Source: Pseudogemmobacter faecipullorum (lineage in GTDB: Bacteria; Pseudomonadota; Alphaproteobacteria; Rhodobacterales; Rhodobacteraceae). Taken from it: DNA of 64,000 nt. The position numbers and the translations under genes are program-made. The notes below the pieces were generated by a model, which searched no databases, had not been told where the DNA came from, and saw only the letters and a list, made by a program, of their open reading frames with translations. The stretch lies in NCBI RefSeq assembly GCF_020539525.1, contig NZ_JACDXX010000001.1:310001-374000 (forward strand), in the 5' to 3' direction. Shown in pieces: positions 53,112 to 62,469 of the stretch (positions are counted from its first letter, which is position 1; each line of letters begins with the position of its first letter).

Positions 53112-55331
53112 ATGGCCGACAAGGGAATGCCCGCTATCGTTTACACCAAGGTGGATGAGGCCCCGGACCTCGCATCGGCTTCGCTGCTGCCGATCATTCA
53201 GCGCTTTGCCAAAGCCGCCGGTATCGCTGTTGCCACCCGTGACATCTCGCTCGCAGGCCGCATCATTGCGGCTTTCCCCGAACGGCTGACCGCAGCGCAA
53301 CAGCAGGCCGACGATCTGGCTGGCCTCGGTGCCTGGGTAAAAACCGCTGAAGCCAATGTCATCAAGCTGCCGAATATCTCGGCCTCGGTGCCGCAGCTGG
53401 TCGCCGCGATCAGAGAGCTGCAGGCCCAGGGCTATGCCCTGCCCGATTACCCGGCCGAGCCCGCCACGGCCGAAGAAAAAGAGATCCGCGCCCGCTATGA
53501 CGCGATCAAGGGTTCGGCTGTGAACCCGGTGCTGCGCGAGGGCAATTCGGACCGCCGCGCCGCCAAAGCGGTGAAAAACTACGCTAAAGCCCATCCGCAT
53601 TCGATGGGCAAATGGTCGAAAGACAGCAAGACCCGCGTGGCCTCGATGACCTCGGGCGGTGATTTCTTCTCGAATGAGACCTCGGTCACCCTCACCGCAG
53701 CCCAGGCGGGCAAGGTGAAGATCGAGCTGACCGGCACTTCCGGCGCGGTCACTGTGCTGAAAGAGGGGGTGAACCTGCCCGAGGGCACTGTGGTTGACGC
53801 GACCTTCATGTCGGTCAAAGCGCTCGCCGCCTTCCTCGACAAAGAGATCGAGGCGACCAAAGCCGAAGGCACTCTGTTCTCGCTGCATCTGAAAGCGACG
53901 ATGATGAAGGTCTCGGACCCGATCATCTTCGGGCACGCGGTCAAAGCCTGGCTGAAGCCGGTCTATGAGAAATTCGCCGATGAGCTGGCGGCGACCGATG
54001 CCAATGGCGGCCTTGGCAGCCTGCTGGCGCAGATCAAAGATCTGCCGAATGGCGCAGAGATCCTGAAAGAGGTCGATGCGGTCATGGCCGCGCGTGCGCC
54101 GCTCTATATGGTGAATTCCGATAAGGGCATCACCAATCTGCATGTGCCCTCAGACGTGATCATCGATGCCTCGATGCCGGCGCTGCTGCGCGCAGGCGGC
54201 AAGGGCTGGGGCCCGGATGGCAAGGAAGGTGACAGCACCTGCGTCATCCCCGACACCTCCTATGCTCCGGTCTATGAGGAAAGCGTCAATTACTTCAAAG
54301 AGACCGGCGCGCTTGACCCGGCCACCGCAGGCACGGTGCAGAATATCGGCCTGATGGCGCAGAAGGCCGAGGAATACGGCTCGCATCCGACCACTTTCGA
54401 GATCCCGGAAGCTGGTACTGTGCGCGTCATCGCCGAAAACGGCGATGTGCTGCACAGCCATGAAGTTGAGAAAGGTGACATCTGGCGCCTGTGCTCGACC
54501 CGCAAGGCCGCGATCCTTGACTGGGTGCAACTGGCGATCGACCGCCAGCGCATCGAGGGCTGCCAGGCGATCTTCTGGCTGGACGAAAACCGCGCCCATG
54601 ACCGCGAACTTCTGGCCTATATCCGCCCGATCCTGAAGGAAAAAGGCGTCGAGGCAAAGTTCCTGGTTCTGGCCCCGCGTGAGGCCACCCGGCTGTCATT
54701 CGAGACCATCCGCGCCGGCAAAGACAGCATCGCCATCACCGGCAACGTGCTGCGCGACTATCTGACCGATCTGTTCCCGATCCTGGAGCTGGGCACCTCG
54801 GCCAAGATGCTGTCGATCGTCAAGCTGATGCAGGGCGGCGGCATGTTTGAAACCGGCGCCGGCGGCTCGGCCCCGAAACATGTGCAGCAGCTGATGGAAG
54901 AAAACCATCTGCGCTGGGACAGCCTGGGCGAGTTCTGCGCCCTTGGCGAAAGCCTGAACTACCTCGCCGAAGTCACCGGCAATGAGAAAGCCCGTGTGCT
55001 GGGCGCAGCAGTTGATGCTGCCACCCAGGGCATTCTCGACCATGACCGCAGCCCGGGCCGCAAGGCAGGCGAAGCCGATAACCGCGACAGCCATTTCTAC
55101 TTTGCCATGTACTGGGCCCAGGCTCTGGCGAAACAGAATTCCGATCCTGAACTGGCCGAGGAATTCCGCCCGATTGCCCAGGCTCTGACCGAAGGCGAAG
55201 AGGTTATCGTGGCAGAGCTGCGTGCCGATCGCGGCAAAGCGGTGGATCTGGGCGGCTATTACCATGCCGATCCGGCGAAAACCGCTGCGGTGATGCGCCC
55301 CTCGGCAAGCTTCAACGCCATCCTCGGCTGA
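53112..55331 (+). CDS. icd: Monomeric NADP-dependent isocitrate dehydrogenase
   Basis: A 739-residue enzyme decarboxylating isocitrate to 2-oxoglutarate. It belongs to the monomeric type, unrelated in length to the 400-residue dimeric enzyme. Family blocks are [52 protein letters not shown]-type [19 protein letters not shown], and [15 protein letters not shown], where NADP is bound. It ends with the helical [17 protein letters not shown] region. An earlier in-frame ATG at 53007 lacks family sequence; the ATG at 53112 follows GGAGG. It supplies the substrate for the SucAB-Lpd complex. Monocistronic, with a terminator after it. Confidence 0.97.
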   Translation: MADKGMPAIVYTKVDEAPDLASASLLPIIQRFAKAAGIAVATRDISLAGRIIAAFPERLTAAQQQADDLAGLGAWVKTAEANVIKLPNISASVPQLVAAIRELQAQGYALPDYPAEPATAEEKEIRARYDAIKGSAVNPVLREGNSDRRAAKAVKNYAKAHPHSMGKWSKDSKTRVASMTSGGDFFSNETSVTLTAAQAGKVKIELTGTSGAVTVLKEGVNLPEGTVVDATFMSVKALAAFLDKEIEATKAEGTLFSLHLKATMMKVSDPIIFGHAVKAWLKPVYEKFADELAATDANGGLGSLLAQIKDLPNGAEILKEVDAVMAARAPLYMVNSDKGITNLHVPSDVIIDASMPALLRAGGKGWGPDGKEGDSTCVIPDTSYAPVYEESVNYFKETGALDPATAGTVQNIGLMAQKAEEYGSHPTTFEIPEAGTVRVIAENGDVLHSHEVEKGDIWRLCSTRKAAILDWVQLAIDRQRIEGCQAIFWLDENRAHDRELLAYIRPILKEKGVEAKFLVLAPREATRLSFETIRAGKDSIAITGNVLRDYLTDLFPILELGTSAKMLSIVKLMQGGGMFETGAGGSAPKHVQQLMEENHLRWDSLGEFCALGESLNYLAEVTGNEKARVLGAAVDAATQGILDHDRSPGRKAGEADNRDSHFYFAMYWAQALAKQNSDPELAEEFRPIAQALTEGEEVIVAELRADRGKAVDLGGYYHADPAKTAAVMRPSASFNAILG

Positions 55332-55360
55332 TCCTGACATCAGCCTGGAACTGAAAACTG

Positions 55361-55387
55361 AAACGGGCCCTTCGGGGCCCGTTTTCA
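55361..55387 (+). terminator. Terminator after icd
   Basis: AAACGGGCCC / GGGCCCGTTT stem (10 bp) closed by a TTCG tetraloop and followed by T residues. It lies 30 bp after the icd stop and just before the convergent phosphoesterase end. Confidence 0.92.
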
Positions 55388-55392
55388 TTGTC

Positions 55393-56211
55393 TCAGAGCA
55401 GATGCCAGAGCCCACCCTCGCGGCGGAACTGCCGCTGAGGCCCGGGTTCAAAACGCAGCGTGGCTTCATTGATCACAAAAGGCGTCGCGATCAGCCCGCC
55501 TGGCTGCTGGTCAAGCAGCGTAAAGCCGTGATCTTTCTCGCCCTTCCGGCCGCAAAGCGCGGTTCCGGTCTGGATCTGCAGCAGCGGGCGCGGGCTGCCG
55601 GCGGCAATGCCCAGCCCCAGCTGCCAGTGATGCAGATGGCCCGATACCACCCCATGCAGCCCCGCTGCCGCCAGCCGGGCTATACCGCTTTCCGCCCCCC
55701 TGGTCTCGCCGCGCTCAAAGCCGGGCGGCTCTTCCAGCGGGTGATGACAGACAAGCAGGTTCAGCGCCTCTGCCTCCGCTCCGCCCCCCTGTTCCGTCCC
55801 GCGCAAGGCGGCCTCGACCCGGGCCACGTCACTGTCACGCAGCACCCCGCCCCGCCATTGCCCCGGATCCGCGCTGTTCACCCCAAACAGGCGGATCGGC
55901 CCGACCCGGGCAAAGCAGCCCCGCCCCTGCGGTATGCTCATCTTCCAGCTGAAAAACGGGCTGATCCAGCGCAGGGGAAGATTATAGAGCGGGATATCAT
56001 GATTGCCCGGCACCACCATATAGGGGCGCTGCAGGCTGTCGATGAACTGCATCGCCCGGCGAAACTGCCCGATCCTGGCCCGCTGGCTCAGATCCCCCGA
56101 GACAATGACAAAATCCGGATCGCAGCGCAGCACGGCAGCGCGCAACGGCGCCACCAGCTCCGCACGCTCGGCGCCAAAATGCAGATCGGTCAGATGAACG
56201 AGCCGCGTCAT
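55393..56211 (-). CDS. Calcineurin-like metallophosphoesterase
   Basis: A 272-residue dimetal phosphoesterase. The five motifs are visible: HLTDLHFG (D-x-H), VSGDLSQR (GD), VVPGNHDIP (GNH-D), CHHPLE and SGHLHHW (GH-x-H). Members hydrolyse phosphodiesters such as cyclic nucleotides or lipid head groups. The start overlaps the stop of the lipid-kinase gene by 4 nt (ATGA), so the two are coupled, and a phospholipid substrate is a fair guess. The LDQQPGG tail region is not informative. Confidence 0.92.
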   Translation of the reverse strand: MTRLVHLTDLHFGAERAELVAPLRAAVLRCDPDFVIVSGDLSQRARIGQFRRAMQFIDSLQRPYMVVPGNHDIPLYNLPLRWISPFFSWKMSIPQGRGCFARVGPIRLFGVNSADPGQWRGGVLRDSDVARVEAALRGTEQGGGAEAEALNLLVCHHPLEEPPGFERGETRGAESGIARLAAAGLHGVVSGHLHHWQLGLGIAAGSPRPLLQIQTGTALCGRKGEKDHGFTLLDQQPGGLIATPFVINEATLRFEPGPQRQFRREGGLWHLL

Positions 56212-57176
56212 CCACGCCCCTGCAGCAGATCCTCGCCACCAGCAGCGTCAGGCGCCTGCGCCAGCGGCACGATCACTTTCAGCGCGTCTTCGCGGATCTG
56301 CAGATGCCAGGGCCCCTCTATCCGCTGTTTTTCACCATCGAGCGCCACCAGGCGATGGTTGCGCCGGCTTTCAATCAGAATATCATCCGCAATGATCACT
56401 TCAAAATCCCTTCCCCGCGCGGCCTGCCCGAAGGCCAGCCGCAGGGCAGCGACCACCAGCTCGCGCCGCCGCTGGCCGCGCGCGATCAGCAGAACAAACT
56501 GACCATTTCGGATCGCCTCTGCCCCGTCCAGGCCAAAGCTTTCGAGCTGATAATGGCTGCGGGCGGCAAAAATCAGCGGCGTGACAATGTCACGCTTTTT
56601 GCCCCGGGCGCTGAGGCTGAGCCGCATCGGATCGCGCAGTTCGGCGAGGCTGAGGATCACCGACCAATAGGCCAGCAGGCGACTGCGGCCCCAGCGGTGA
56701 TAGATCTTCTCGCGCCGCTCGAGGATCGCCGGATAGAGGCCGAAACTGGCATTATTCAGAAAGACATGTCCATTCACCTCGGCCAGATCCCTGGCCTCGA
56801 TCCTGCCATGCTCCAGCCGGTGCAGGGCTTCCTCCAGCGTCTCGCCGCCACCAAGCCCGCGCGAGAAATAGTTAAAGGTGCCGCCCGGCAGCACCGCCAT
56901 GGCAGCCTCCGTACCGGCAAGCACCCCTGCCGCTGCGGTCTGGGTGCCATCTCCACCAAGCACACCGATGATATCGGCGCCGGTTTCAACCGCCGCACGG
57001 GCACGGGCCTGCACCGGATCGCCTTTATGAATCTCGACCAGCGAGAAGCGCGCCACCTGCGGCTCAATCCGGGCGCGGATCATCGCGATATCCTGCGACG
57101 TGTCTTTATTGCCCGAAGCGGTGTTGGCCAGCAGGGTAAAATGGCTTCCGGCAAGATCGGGACGGTCTCGGGTCAA
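56208..57176 (-). CDS. Diacylglycerol/lipid kinase family protein
   Basis: About 322 residues with the DAGK catalytic fold: FTLLANTASGNKD, the nucleotide-binding GVLGGDGTQTAAAGVL and AVLPGGTFNYFSRGLG (G-T-x-N-x-x-x-x is the family mark), then NNASFGLYPAI in the second domain. Substrates may be diacylglycerol or related lipids. The start is uncertain. A TTG at 57176 preceded by GAGAGGGG is my choice; a TTG at 57257 would add 27 residues of non-family sequence. Its stop overlaps the phosphoesterase start (ATGA). Confidence 0.88.
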   Translation of the reverse strand: MTRDRPDLAGSHFTLLANTASGNKDTSQDIAMIRARIEPQVARFSLVEIHKGDPVQARARAAVETGADIIGVLGGDGTQTAAAGVLAGTEAAMAVLPGGTFNYFSRGLGGGETLEEALHRLEHGRIEARDLAEVNGHVFLNNASFGLYPAILERREKIYHRWGRSRLLAYWSVILSLAELRDPMRLSLSARGKKRDIVTPLIFAARSHYQLESFGLDGAEAIRNGQFVLLIARGQRRRELVVAALRLAFGQAARGRDFEVIIADDILIESRRNHRLVALDGEKQRIEGPWHLQIREDALKVIVPLAQAPDAAGGEDLLQGRG

Positions 57177-57342
57177 GGGCTTTCCCCTCTCTGGTACAGG
57201 GTCACTGATAAAGTCTGCACTGCACAGCCGCAGGGGCGCAGAACGGCAGCTCACCAATGCCTGATGCGGCCTTGGGTTCCTGGGGCCGCATCAGCCCTGA
57301 CGAAAAAGGCGCAATACTGCCCCCCGGAGGCCGCAGCCCGCA

Positions 57343-58947
57343 CTATTTGATGAGATAAATGTAATCGTAGTTCACCGGGACACTGACCGGATCGACATAC
57401 AGCTCATCCGCTCCACCCAGCCGGGCCGAGCGCAGCGTGAAACGCTGCTCGTGAAAGACCGGAACCCAGGGAGCCTCGGCCATAATGTCGCGAAACACCG
57501 AGGACCAGCGATTCAGGCGCTGCTCCTGCTGATCTGCAGCTGTCATCGAATTCGCCGCCGCAGCCCTCACATCCAGATCCGGGCGGCAGAGTTTCGTCCA
57601 GTTCCAGCCGCCGGGCCGGGCGGCGGCGCAGCTGAGCAGCGGCAGATAAAAATTTGAGGGATCAGGATAGTCGCTCACCCAGGCCAGGCCTCCGGACCAG
57701 ACCATCTGTGCCTCTCCCGCCCCGGCGCGGGCAATCACCTCCGGCATCGGCAGTGCGAGAATTGTGACATTAATACCTATGGCCCGCAGTTCCTGTCGCA
57801 TCACCTCGGCGATGCGCGGATTCGGATCCGTATCAACCACCAGCATCTCGGCGGCAAAGCCCTCGTTCAGCCCGACCCGCGCCAGAAGCCGCCCGGCCGC
57901 TTTCGGATCATAGGGATAGCCGGGATAATCCCGGAGATGGCCGGGCATCAGCGGCGGCAGCGGCTGGTTCGCCGGAATCGCCCGGCCACTGATCACCCCG
58001 ATGATCCGATCCTTATTGATCGCCATACTCACCGCTCTGCGCACCTCCGGCCGGTCAAAGGGCGGCTGCTTCACATTCATCGTGATATAGCTGGTGTGCA
58101 GCTGCCCGCCCTCGACCACCTGTTTTGACAAAAGCGGATCACTCATCACCTCGACAAAGCGGCTGGCCGGAATGCCATCGCCCAGAATATCCACCTCACC
58201 CTGACGCGCGCGGGCCAGGGCTGCCGATGGCTCATCGCCTATCTCGATGCTCAGCGCGTCGAGATAGGGGATGCCTGGCCGCCAGTAATGCGTGTTCTTT
58301 TTCAGCAGCAGATGCGAGCCCCGTTTCCATTCCGAAAAGCGGAACGCCCCGGTGCCAACCGGCGCAAAGCCAAAACCGGCCCCCGCCGCCTCAACCGCTT
58401 CGGCGGGCAGGACCGAGGCAAAATTCAGCGCGAGAACATGCAGGAAGGTGGCGTCGGGGCGGGACAGCCTGATCTCCACAGTCCGGGCATCAGGCGCTGT
58501 TACGCCTGACAGCGGTGCCTGTCCCGCCGCTGCCGCCTCATAGCCTTCGATCATCGAGAAAAAGGCCTGGCCAGGCGAACCTGTCGCCGGATCAACCGCC
58601 CGGTTCAGCGACCAGACCACATCCTCGGCCTGCATTTCGCGGCCATTGTGAAAGCGCACGCCCGGACGCAGGTGGAAAATATAGCTCAGCCCCTCTGCTC
58701 CGGTCTCGTAGCTTTCCGCAAGCCCCATACGCAGACGGGTGGTCCCCGGTTCGTAATCGACCAGCGTGTCGAACAGCGATTTGATCAGCGACCAGTTCTG
58801 CAGATCATAGCCGATCGCCGGATCCAGTGTGGAAACATCATCCTTAAAGGTGAGAGTGATGACCCCCCCGGCAACCGGCGTTTCGGCCTGCAGCGGAGCG
58901 CTGGCCAGCCAGAGTGCAAGCCCGGAGCAAAGGACAAACTTATGCAT
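57343..58947 (-). CDS. Peptide/nickel-type ABC transporter substrate-binding protein (orphan)
   Basis: A 534-residue periplasmic binding protein (SBP_bac_5). The signal peptide (FVLCSGLALWLASAPLQA) is cut before ETPVAGG. The typical beginning GGVITLTFKDDVSTLDPAIGYDLQN is present, then YIFHLRPGVRFHNGREMQAEDVVWSLNRA, FDRPEVRRAVSMAINKDRI and the C-terminal PWVPVFHEQRFTLRSARLGG. Such proteins bind oligopeptides, opines or glutathione. No permease or ATPase genes lie beside it, so its transporter is encoded elsewhere or it acts as a sensor. The ligand is unknown. Confidence 0.93.
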   Translation of the reverse strand: MHKFVLCSGLALWLASAPLQAETPVAGGVITLTFKDDVSTLDPAIGYDLQNWSLIKSLFDTLVDYEPGTTRLRMGLAESYETGAEGLSYIFHLRPGVRFHNGREMQAEDVVWSLNRAVDPATGSPGQAFFSMIEGYEAAAAGQAPLSGVTAPDARTVEIRLSRPDATFLHVLALNFASVLPAEAVEAAGAGFGFAPVGTGAFRFSEWKRGSHLLLKKNTHYWRPGIPYLDALSIEIGDEPSAALARARQGEVDILGDGIPASRFVEVMSDPLLSKQVVEGGQLHTSYITMNVKQPPFDRPEVRRAVSMAINKDRIIGVISGRAIPANQPLPPLMPGHLRDYPGYPYDPKAAGRLLARVGLNEGFAAEMLVVDTDPNPRIAEVMRQELRAIGINVTILALPMPEVIARAGAGEAQMVWSGGLAWVSDYPDPSNFYLPLLSCAAARPGGWNWTKLCRPDLDVRAAAANSMTAADQQEQRLNRWSSVFRDIMAEAPWVPVFHEQRFTLRSARLGGADELYVDPVSVPVNYDYIYLIK

Positions 58948-59401
58948 AGGCCAATCCTGTCACGGCTGGACATCAGAGATGAATGTTACGCCAGGAAGCT
59001 GGCACGGCAACAATCTCTGTGCAGAAAATCCTGCATTTTCTCTTAATGCCTGCGCCGTGCCGCCGCACGGGCAGGATATGGGCGGCCCCCTGATGCGGCC
59101 CTGCCCGGTCAGAACAGACTTCAGCCAGCGCCGCGACCGGGGCAGGCCCGGGCAAGGAAACCGGTGGCATTACCTGTAAAATTCTGGCCAGCCCCCTCAG
59201 GATATGATTTTGCACACCGCGCTGCTGAGGGCAAATCGCAGGAGCCGGAAAAGCAAAATCCCCTGCCTCAGGCCACCGGGCCCATAAAACGTGGCCGTCT
59301 GCCGGCACAGCAGCATCAATTGTATTGGCTCTGCCCGATACATCGCCTAAATATTGCCATATACATACTTTAGATAAGAACCATACCAGAAGGGGCAAAA
59401 C
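58948..59401. other. About 450 bp without a recognisable gene
   Basis: Short frames here have no family features. The last 80 bases (about 59320-59395) are distinctly AT-rich with several near-palindromic ATAC/GTAT words and probably hold the promoter of the small lipoprotein at 59402. Confidence 0.4.
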
Positions 59402-59656
59402 ATGACATATAAAGCTTTATTGTTAGTGTCGGCACTCGGCGTCGCGGGCTGCGTTGCAGCTGCTCCCACCACAGCTGACACCCGTCTTGTGCGGGTCATG
59501 GTCGAAACCAGTGGCAAACATAAATTTGAGCGCCTGGTTGCGGCAGCCCAGCCGATGGCCGACAGAGCCTGCGCCGCCGAAGGCAAACAGGCGAAATGGG
59601 CCGTGGCCACCTCGATCTCGGAGACGAAAACCCGCCTGTCCTTCACCTGCCATTGA
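59402..59656 (+). CDS. Small lipoprotein, 84 residues
   Basis: Signal peptide with lipobox VAGC (MTYKALLLVSALGVAGCVAA). The mature part of about 67 residues has two Cys (RACAAEG and the penultimate Cys in SFTCH) that may form a disulfide, and the segment RLVRVMVETSGKHKFERLVAAAQPMADRAC. No family recognised. AT-rich promoter-like DNA precedes it and a terminator follows, so it is monocistronic. AGGGG lies about 9 nt before the ATG. Confidence 0.75.
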   Translation: MTYKALLLVSALGVAGCVAAAPTTADTRLVRVMVETSGKHKFERLVAAAQPMADRACAAEGKQAKWAVATSISETKTRLSFTCH

Positions 59657-59667
59657 GCACGGCGCCG

Positions 59668-59693
59668 AAACCCGCTCCATGGTGCGGGTTTTT
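59668..59693 (+). terminator. Terminator after the small lipoprotein
   Basis: AAACCCGC / GCGGGTTT (8-bp stem) with loop TCCATGGT and a run of T residues. It begins 12 bp after the stop codon. Confidence 0.85.
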
Positions 59694-59936
59694 CCTGGCG
59701 GCCGGCCCCAGGGCCGCTCCTTTCAGGTTCCGCTGCTCTGCGCCTGGCCGCCCACGGCTCCCCGGCGGCCCACGGCAGCATGCTCACCGGCACCGCGTCC
59801 TGGCGGTGCAGAGGTGACATGCTGCCGTTTGCCTCTGTGCCCGGCCCGGTCAGGATCCGTCTGAAAAGATACCCGTCGCGCGCAGCCCCGCCCCCCCTTG
59901 ACCGGAGACACCCGCGACGGGTCCGAAGCGCCCTGG

Positions 59937-60482
59937 TCAGGCGCCTTCCTGCTGGTAATAAGCGTTATTCTGATAGGCGGCCTGCACGCCCAGCGTCAGC
60001 GCCGTATGCAGCAGCGGCGGTTTCAGCGTGACATCGCAGGCCATCATCCGCTCGCAGGTAAAATCATGCGAGCGCACTTCACTTGAGACCAGAACCAGAG
60101 GCAGACGCGGCACCGCGCGGCGCACCTGCATGCAGAAATCAATCGTCGATTCGGTATCATCGAGATAATCAGAATCGACCAGCAGGAAGTCGAGGCGCGG
60201 CGCCTGATCGCGCAGCCAGTCAAGATTCATCCGCTCTTCCGAGACCACCATGACCACCGCGCGCATCCTGTTGGACCAGTCCTGCAGATCGCGCGACAAT
60301 GAGCCCATTTCGCCGCACATCAGGATCAGGCCTTTGGGGCAGAGCGGCTTATCGACCAGCGCGGAACTCCTGAGGCTCTGACCTTCCGGAGCACGATATC
60401 CCGCGGTCTGAGGCACCCGAACCACGACTGAAGTGTCTGAGGGACGCAGGGCAGGCTCGGGCTCGCGGAACATTCTCAGCAC
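59937..60482 (-). CDS. Stand-alone divergent receiver-domain protein
   Basis: 181 residues: a 50-residue disordered N-terminus, then a receiver-like alpha/beta domain. The phospho-site region reads LDFLLVDSDYLDD, followed by LPLVLVSSEV (Ser at the Thr/Ser position) and CDVTLKPPLLHTAL (Lys-Pro). The acidic pair of strand 1 is replaced (LILMCGEMGS), so phosphorylation may be weak or absent. No output domain. The start is a GTG at 60482 with AGGAG 6 nt before it; an ATG at 60473 is the alternative. It is next to a TadG-like gene and a kinase-receiver hybrid, perhaps one signalling group. Confidence 0.72.
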   Translation of the reverse strand: MLRMFREPEPALRPSDTSVVVRVPQTAGYRAPEGQSLRSSALVDKPLCPKGLILMCGEMGSLSRDLQDWSNRMRAVVMVVSEERMNLDWLRDQAPRLDFLLVDSDYLDDTESTIDFCMQVRRAVPRLPLVLVSSEVRSHDFTCERMMACDVTLKPPLLHTALTLGVQAAYQNNAYYQQEGA

Positions 60483-60663
60483 AATTCTCTCCTCAGGATC
60501 GGATCATCTTCGCCAGAAGATAAATATCTCGAAGGTATGTATCGCTATTTCTTTTGTTCTTTTTAAGGCCTCAAAAGTGAGAATGCGTCAGAACTGTGTC
60601 CTGACGCTTATATCTCCCGCAAGAGCGGTCCGGGGGGCGCAGTTTATCCCGCCTGCTCAGCGC

Positions 60664-62331
60664 TCAGCGCGCCAGGGTTGGTTCACAGCTGTAGCTGTCG
60701 AGAATCAGATCGGCCTGCGCAAGGCCAATGCCCAGCAGATCCAGCAATCCCTGCAGGATCGCATCGACCCCGAGCGCCGCCAGCAGAGCGGCGAGGCTGT
60801 TCGCGATCGCGCTCAGCAGTTGCAGCAGCGCCGAAAGCACGAGGTTGAACAGATTGAGGAGCGGGCAGATCAGCACCGCCAGGCCTTCGCATTTCTTCAC
60901 ATTGCTGCGCAGATCCGCCGCCACAGTGTTGAGGAAAGTGCCCACATCCCGGACCAGGCCGGAAATGGTCAGCGGATTGGGCACCGGCACCGGGGTGGCA
61001 TTCTGGAACTGACCCAGCGTGACCGCGACCGTGCGCGTGCCGCCCCCAAGCGGCGTAGACGGAATATCTTTTGCATTCACCTCAGCCCGGTCATCGAACA
61101 GACCGACCTGCAGCCCCAGCGCCAGTGCAGAGGTGGTGGCGCGGAAAGTCGCCAGCTGATCGCTGCTCTGGCTGGCATTGCAGTTCAGGCTGAGCGGCAC
61201 GGCACTCGCGGTTGCGGCCTGCAGTTTCAGCGCAATCCGCAGCAAAGAGGTGGTGCCATCCCCCAGCACATTAGCCGTGACATTGGCATCGAGCTGCGAC
61301 ACCTCGGCTTTCGGCGGCGGCACATCATCTACATAGCCCACCGCGATCACCGCAGGCCGGATCAGACCGAGGGTGACCGAGATATTCGCCAGCTTGCCGA
61401 GGTTGACCGGCAGTGCCACCGTGACACGCTCATTCGGCTTTGCACTCAGCCCCGCCATAGCCATGAGCAGATCAAATACATTCACCTTGATATCGGGGAG
61501 AATATCCCCGGCCCGCAGCCCAAGCAAAGTGGGCGAGGCCCCGACGATCTCTCCCAGGGTCATGTAGCCCCGGTCAACAGCACTGGGAATGATGTCAATG
61601 TTGGCCAGGCCACCCAGACGCACCAGATGGTTCAGCAGATCGAGCCGGCTTACCTGCAGGTTCAGCAGCTGATCAAAATTCAGCAGATCGAGGCCAACAT
61701 TCGTATTCGCAATCAGCCCCAACAGATTGTTCAGGCTTATTTTGGTGGTGGCGAGCCCCATATAGCCCAGCACCTCGGCATTCAGGCCGAGGCCAAGCGG
61801 CCCAAGCACCCGCCCGAGGATACTGCGGTTGGTATTGATCGACAGCAGGCGATTGCGCAGCGAGAAAGAGATAACGGCCCGCTGTACGCCCACAGATTGC
61901 CGGCGGATGGTGATATTCTCATCGCTCAGCACCGGCGACAGCAGGATCGGCCGGAAGCGCGAGGGCACGGTGACCTGAACCGCGCTGGCGAATTCTGGGC
62001 TTGCCTGGTTGCCCGCCGCGATGAATTTCCCGCTATCACGATCATAGCGGCCGATGCGGATATCGGAATCCTGCAAGGTGATACTGCCATAGCGGGTGTT
62101 TCTGAGCACCACCTCGCGTGCCGCGGTGCGAACCGCTGCCGCATTGGGCAGATGGTTGGTGGCACTGATCGTGGCCAGGTCCGCCTGCGACTGCACATAG
62201 CGTTTTTGCGCATTCAGCAAAGAGATATCTGTCGCGAGCCCGCCGATCAGCAGCAGGACAGGGAACAGGATCATCAACAGCATCGAAAGAGCGCCGGAGC
62301 TGTCGGACAGAAAACGTTGCAGAAGTCGCAT
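60664..62331 (-). CDS. TadG-like (Flp pilus assembly) envelope protein
   Basis: About 555 residues. The N-terminus RFLSDSSGALSMLLMILFPVLLLIGGLATDISLLNAQKRYVQSQADLATISAT is a classic TadE/TadG prepilin-like membrane helix followed by the D-x-x-x-x-x-x-x-x-x-x-Q-x-x-A-D pattern. The rest is Leu/Asn/Ala-rich with repetitive NLLGLIANTNVGLDLLNFDQLLNLQ-like stretches, unusual for TadG, and a final hydrophobic segment (NLVLSALLQLLSAIANSLAALLAALG). No other tad genes are present here, so it is an orphan. An ATG four codons upstream is also possible. Confidence 0.78.
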   Translation of the reverse strand: MRLLQRFLSDSSGALSMLLMILFPVLLLIGGLATDISLLNAQKRYVQSQADLATISATNHLPNAAAVRTAAREVVLRNTRYGSITLQDSDIRIGRYDRDSGKFIAAGNQASPEFASAVQVTVPSRFRPILLSPVLSDENITIRRQSVGVQRAVISFSLRNRLLSINTNRSILGRVLGPLGLGLNAEVLGYMGLATTKISLNNLLGLIANTNVGLDLLNFDQLLNLQVSRLDLLNHLVRLGGLANIDIIPSAVDRGYMTLGEIVGASPTLLGLRAGDILPDIKVNVFDLLMAMAGLSAKPNERVTVALPVNLGKLANISVTLGLIRPAVIAVGYVDDVPPPKAEVSQLDANVTANVLGDGTTSLLRIALKLQAATASAVPLSLNCNASQSSDQLATFRATTSALALGLQVGLFDDRAEVNAKDIPSTPLGGGTRTVAVTLGQFQNATPVPVPNPLTISGLVRDVGTFLNTVAADLRSNVKKCEGLAVLICPLLNLFNLVLSALLQLLSAIANSLAALLAALGVDAILQGLLDLLGIGLAQADLILDSYSCEPTLAR

Positions 62332-62469
62332 GCAGGATCCCATGATCGCATTCTGCCCCCGGCGCAAAGATGCACCTGAATGGCAAAATATGCAATCTAA
62401 GGTTAAAAATTCACCCGGAAAACAACCCTGAGACTGCATTCCGGAGGTGGTTCATAACCCGGGCCCGGA

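Noticed and set aside
60433-62379. A 648-codon open frame antisense to the TadG-like gene
   Set aside because: Composition (Gln/Arg/His-rich, low complexity) and phase show it is a shadow. The minus-strand protein has a clear TadE/G N-terminus.
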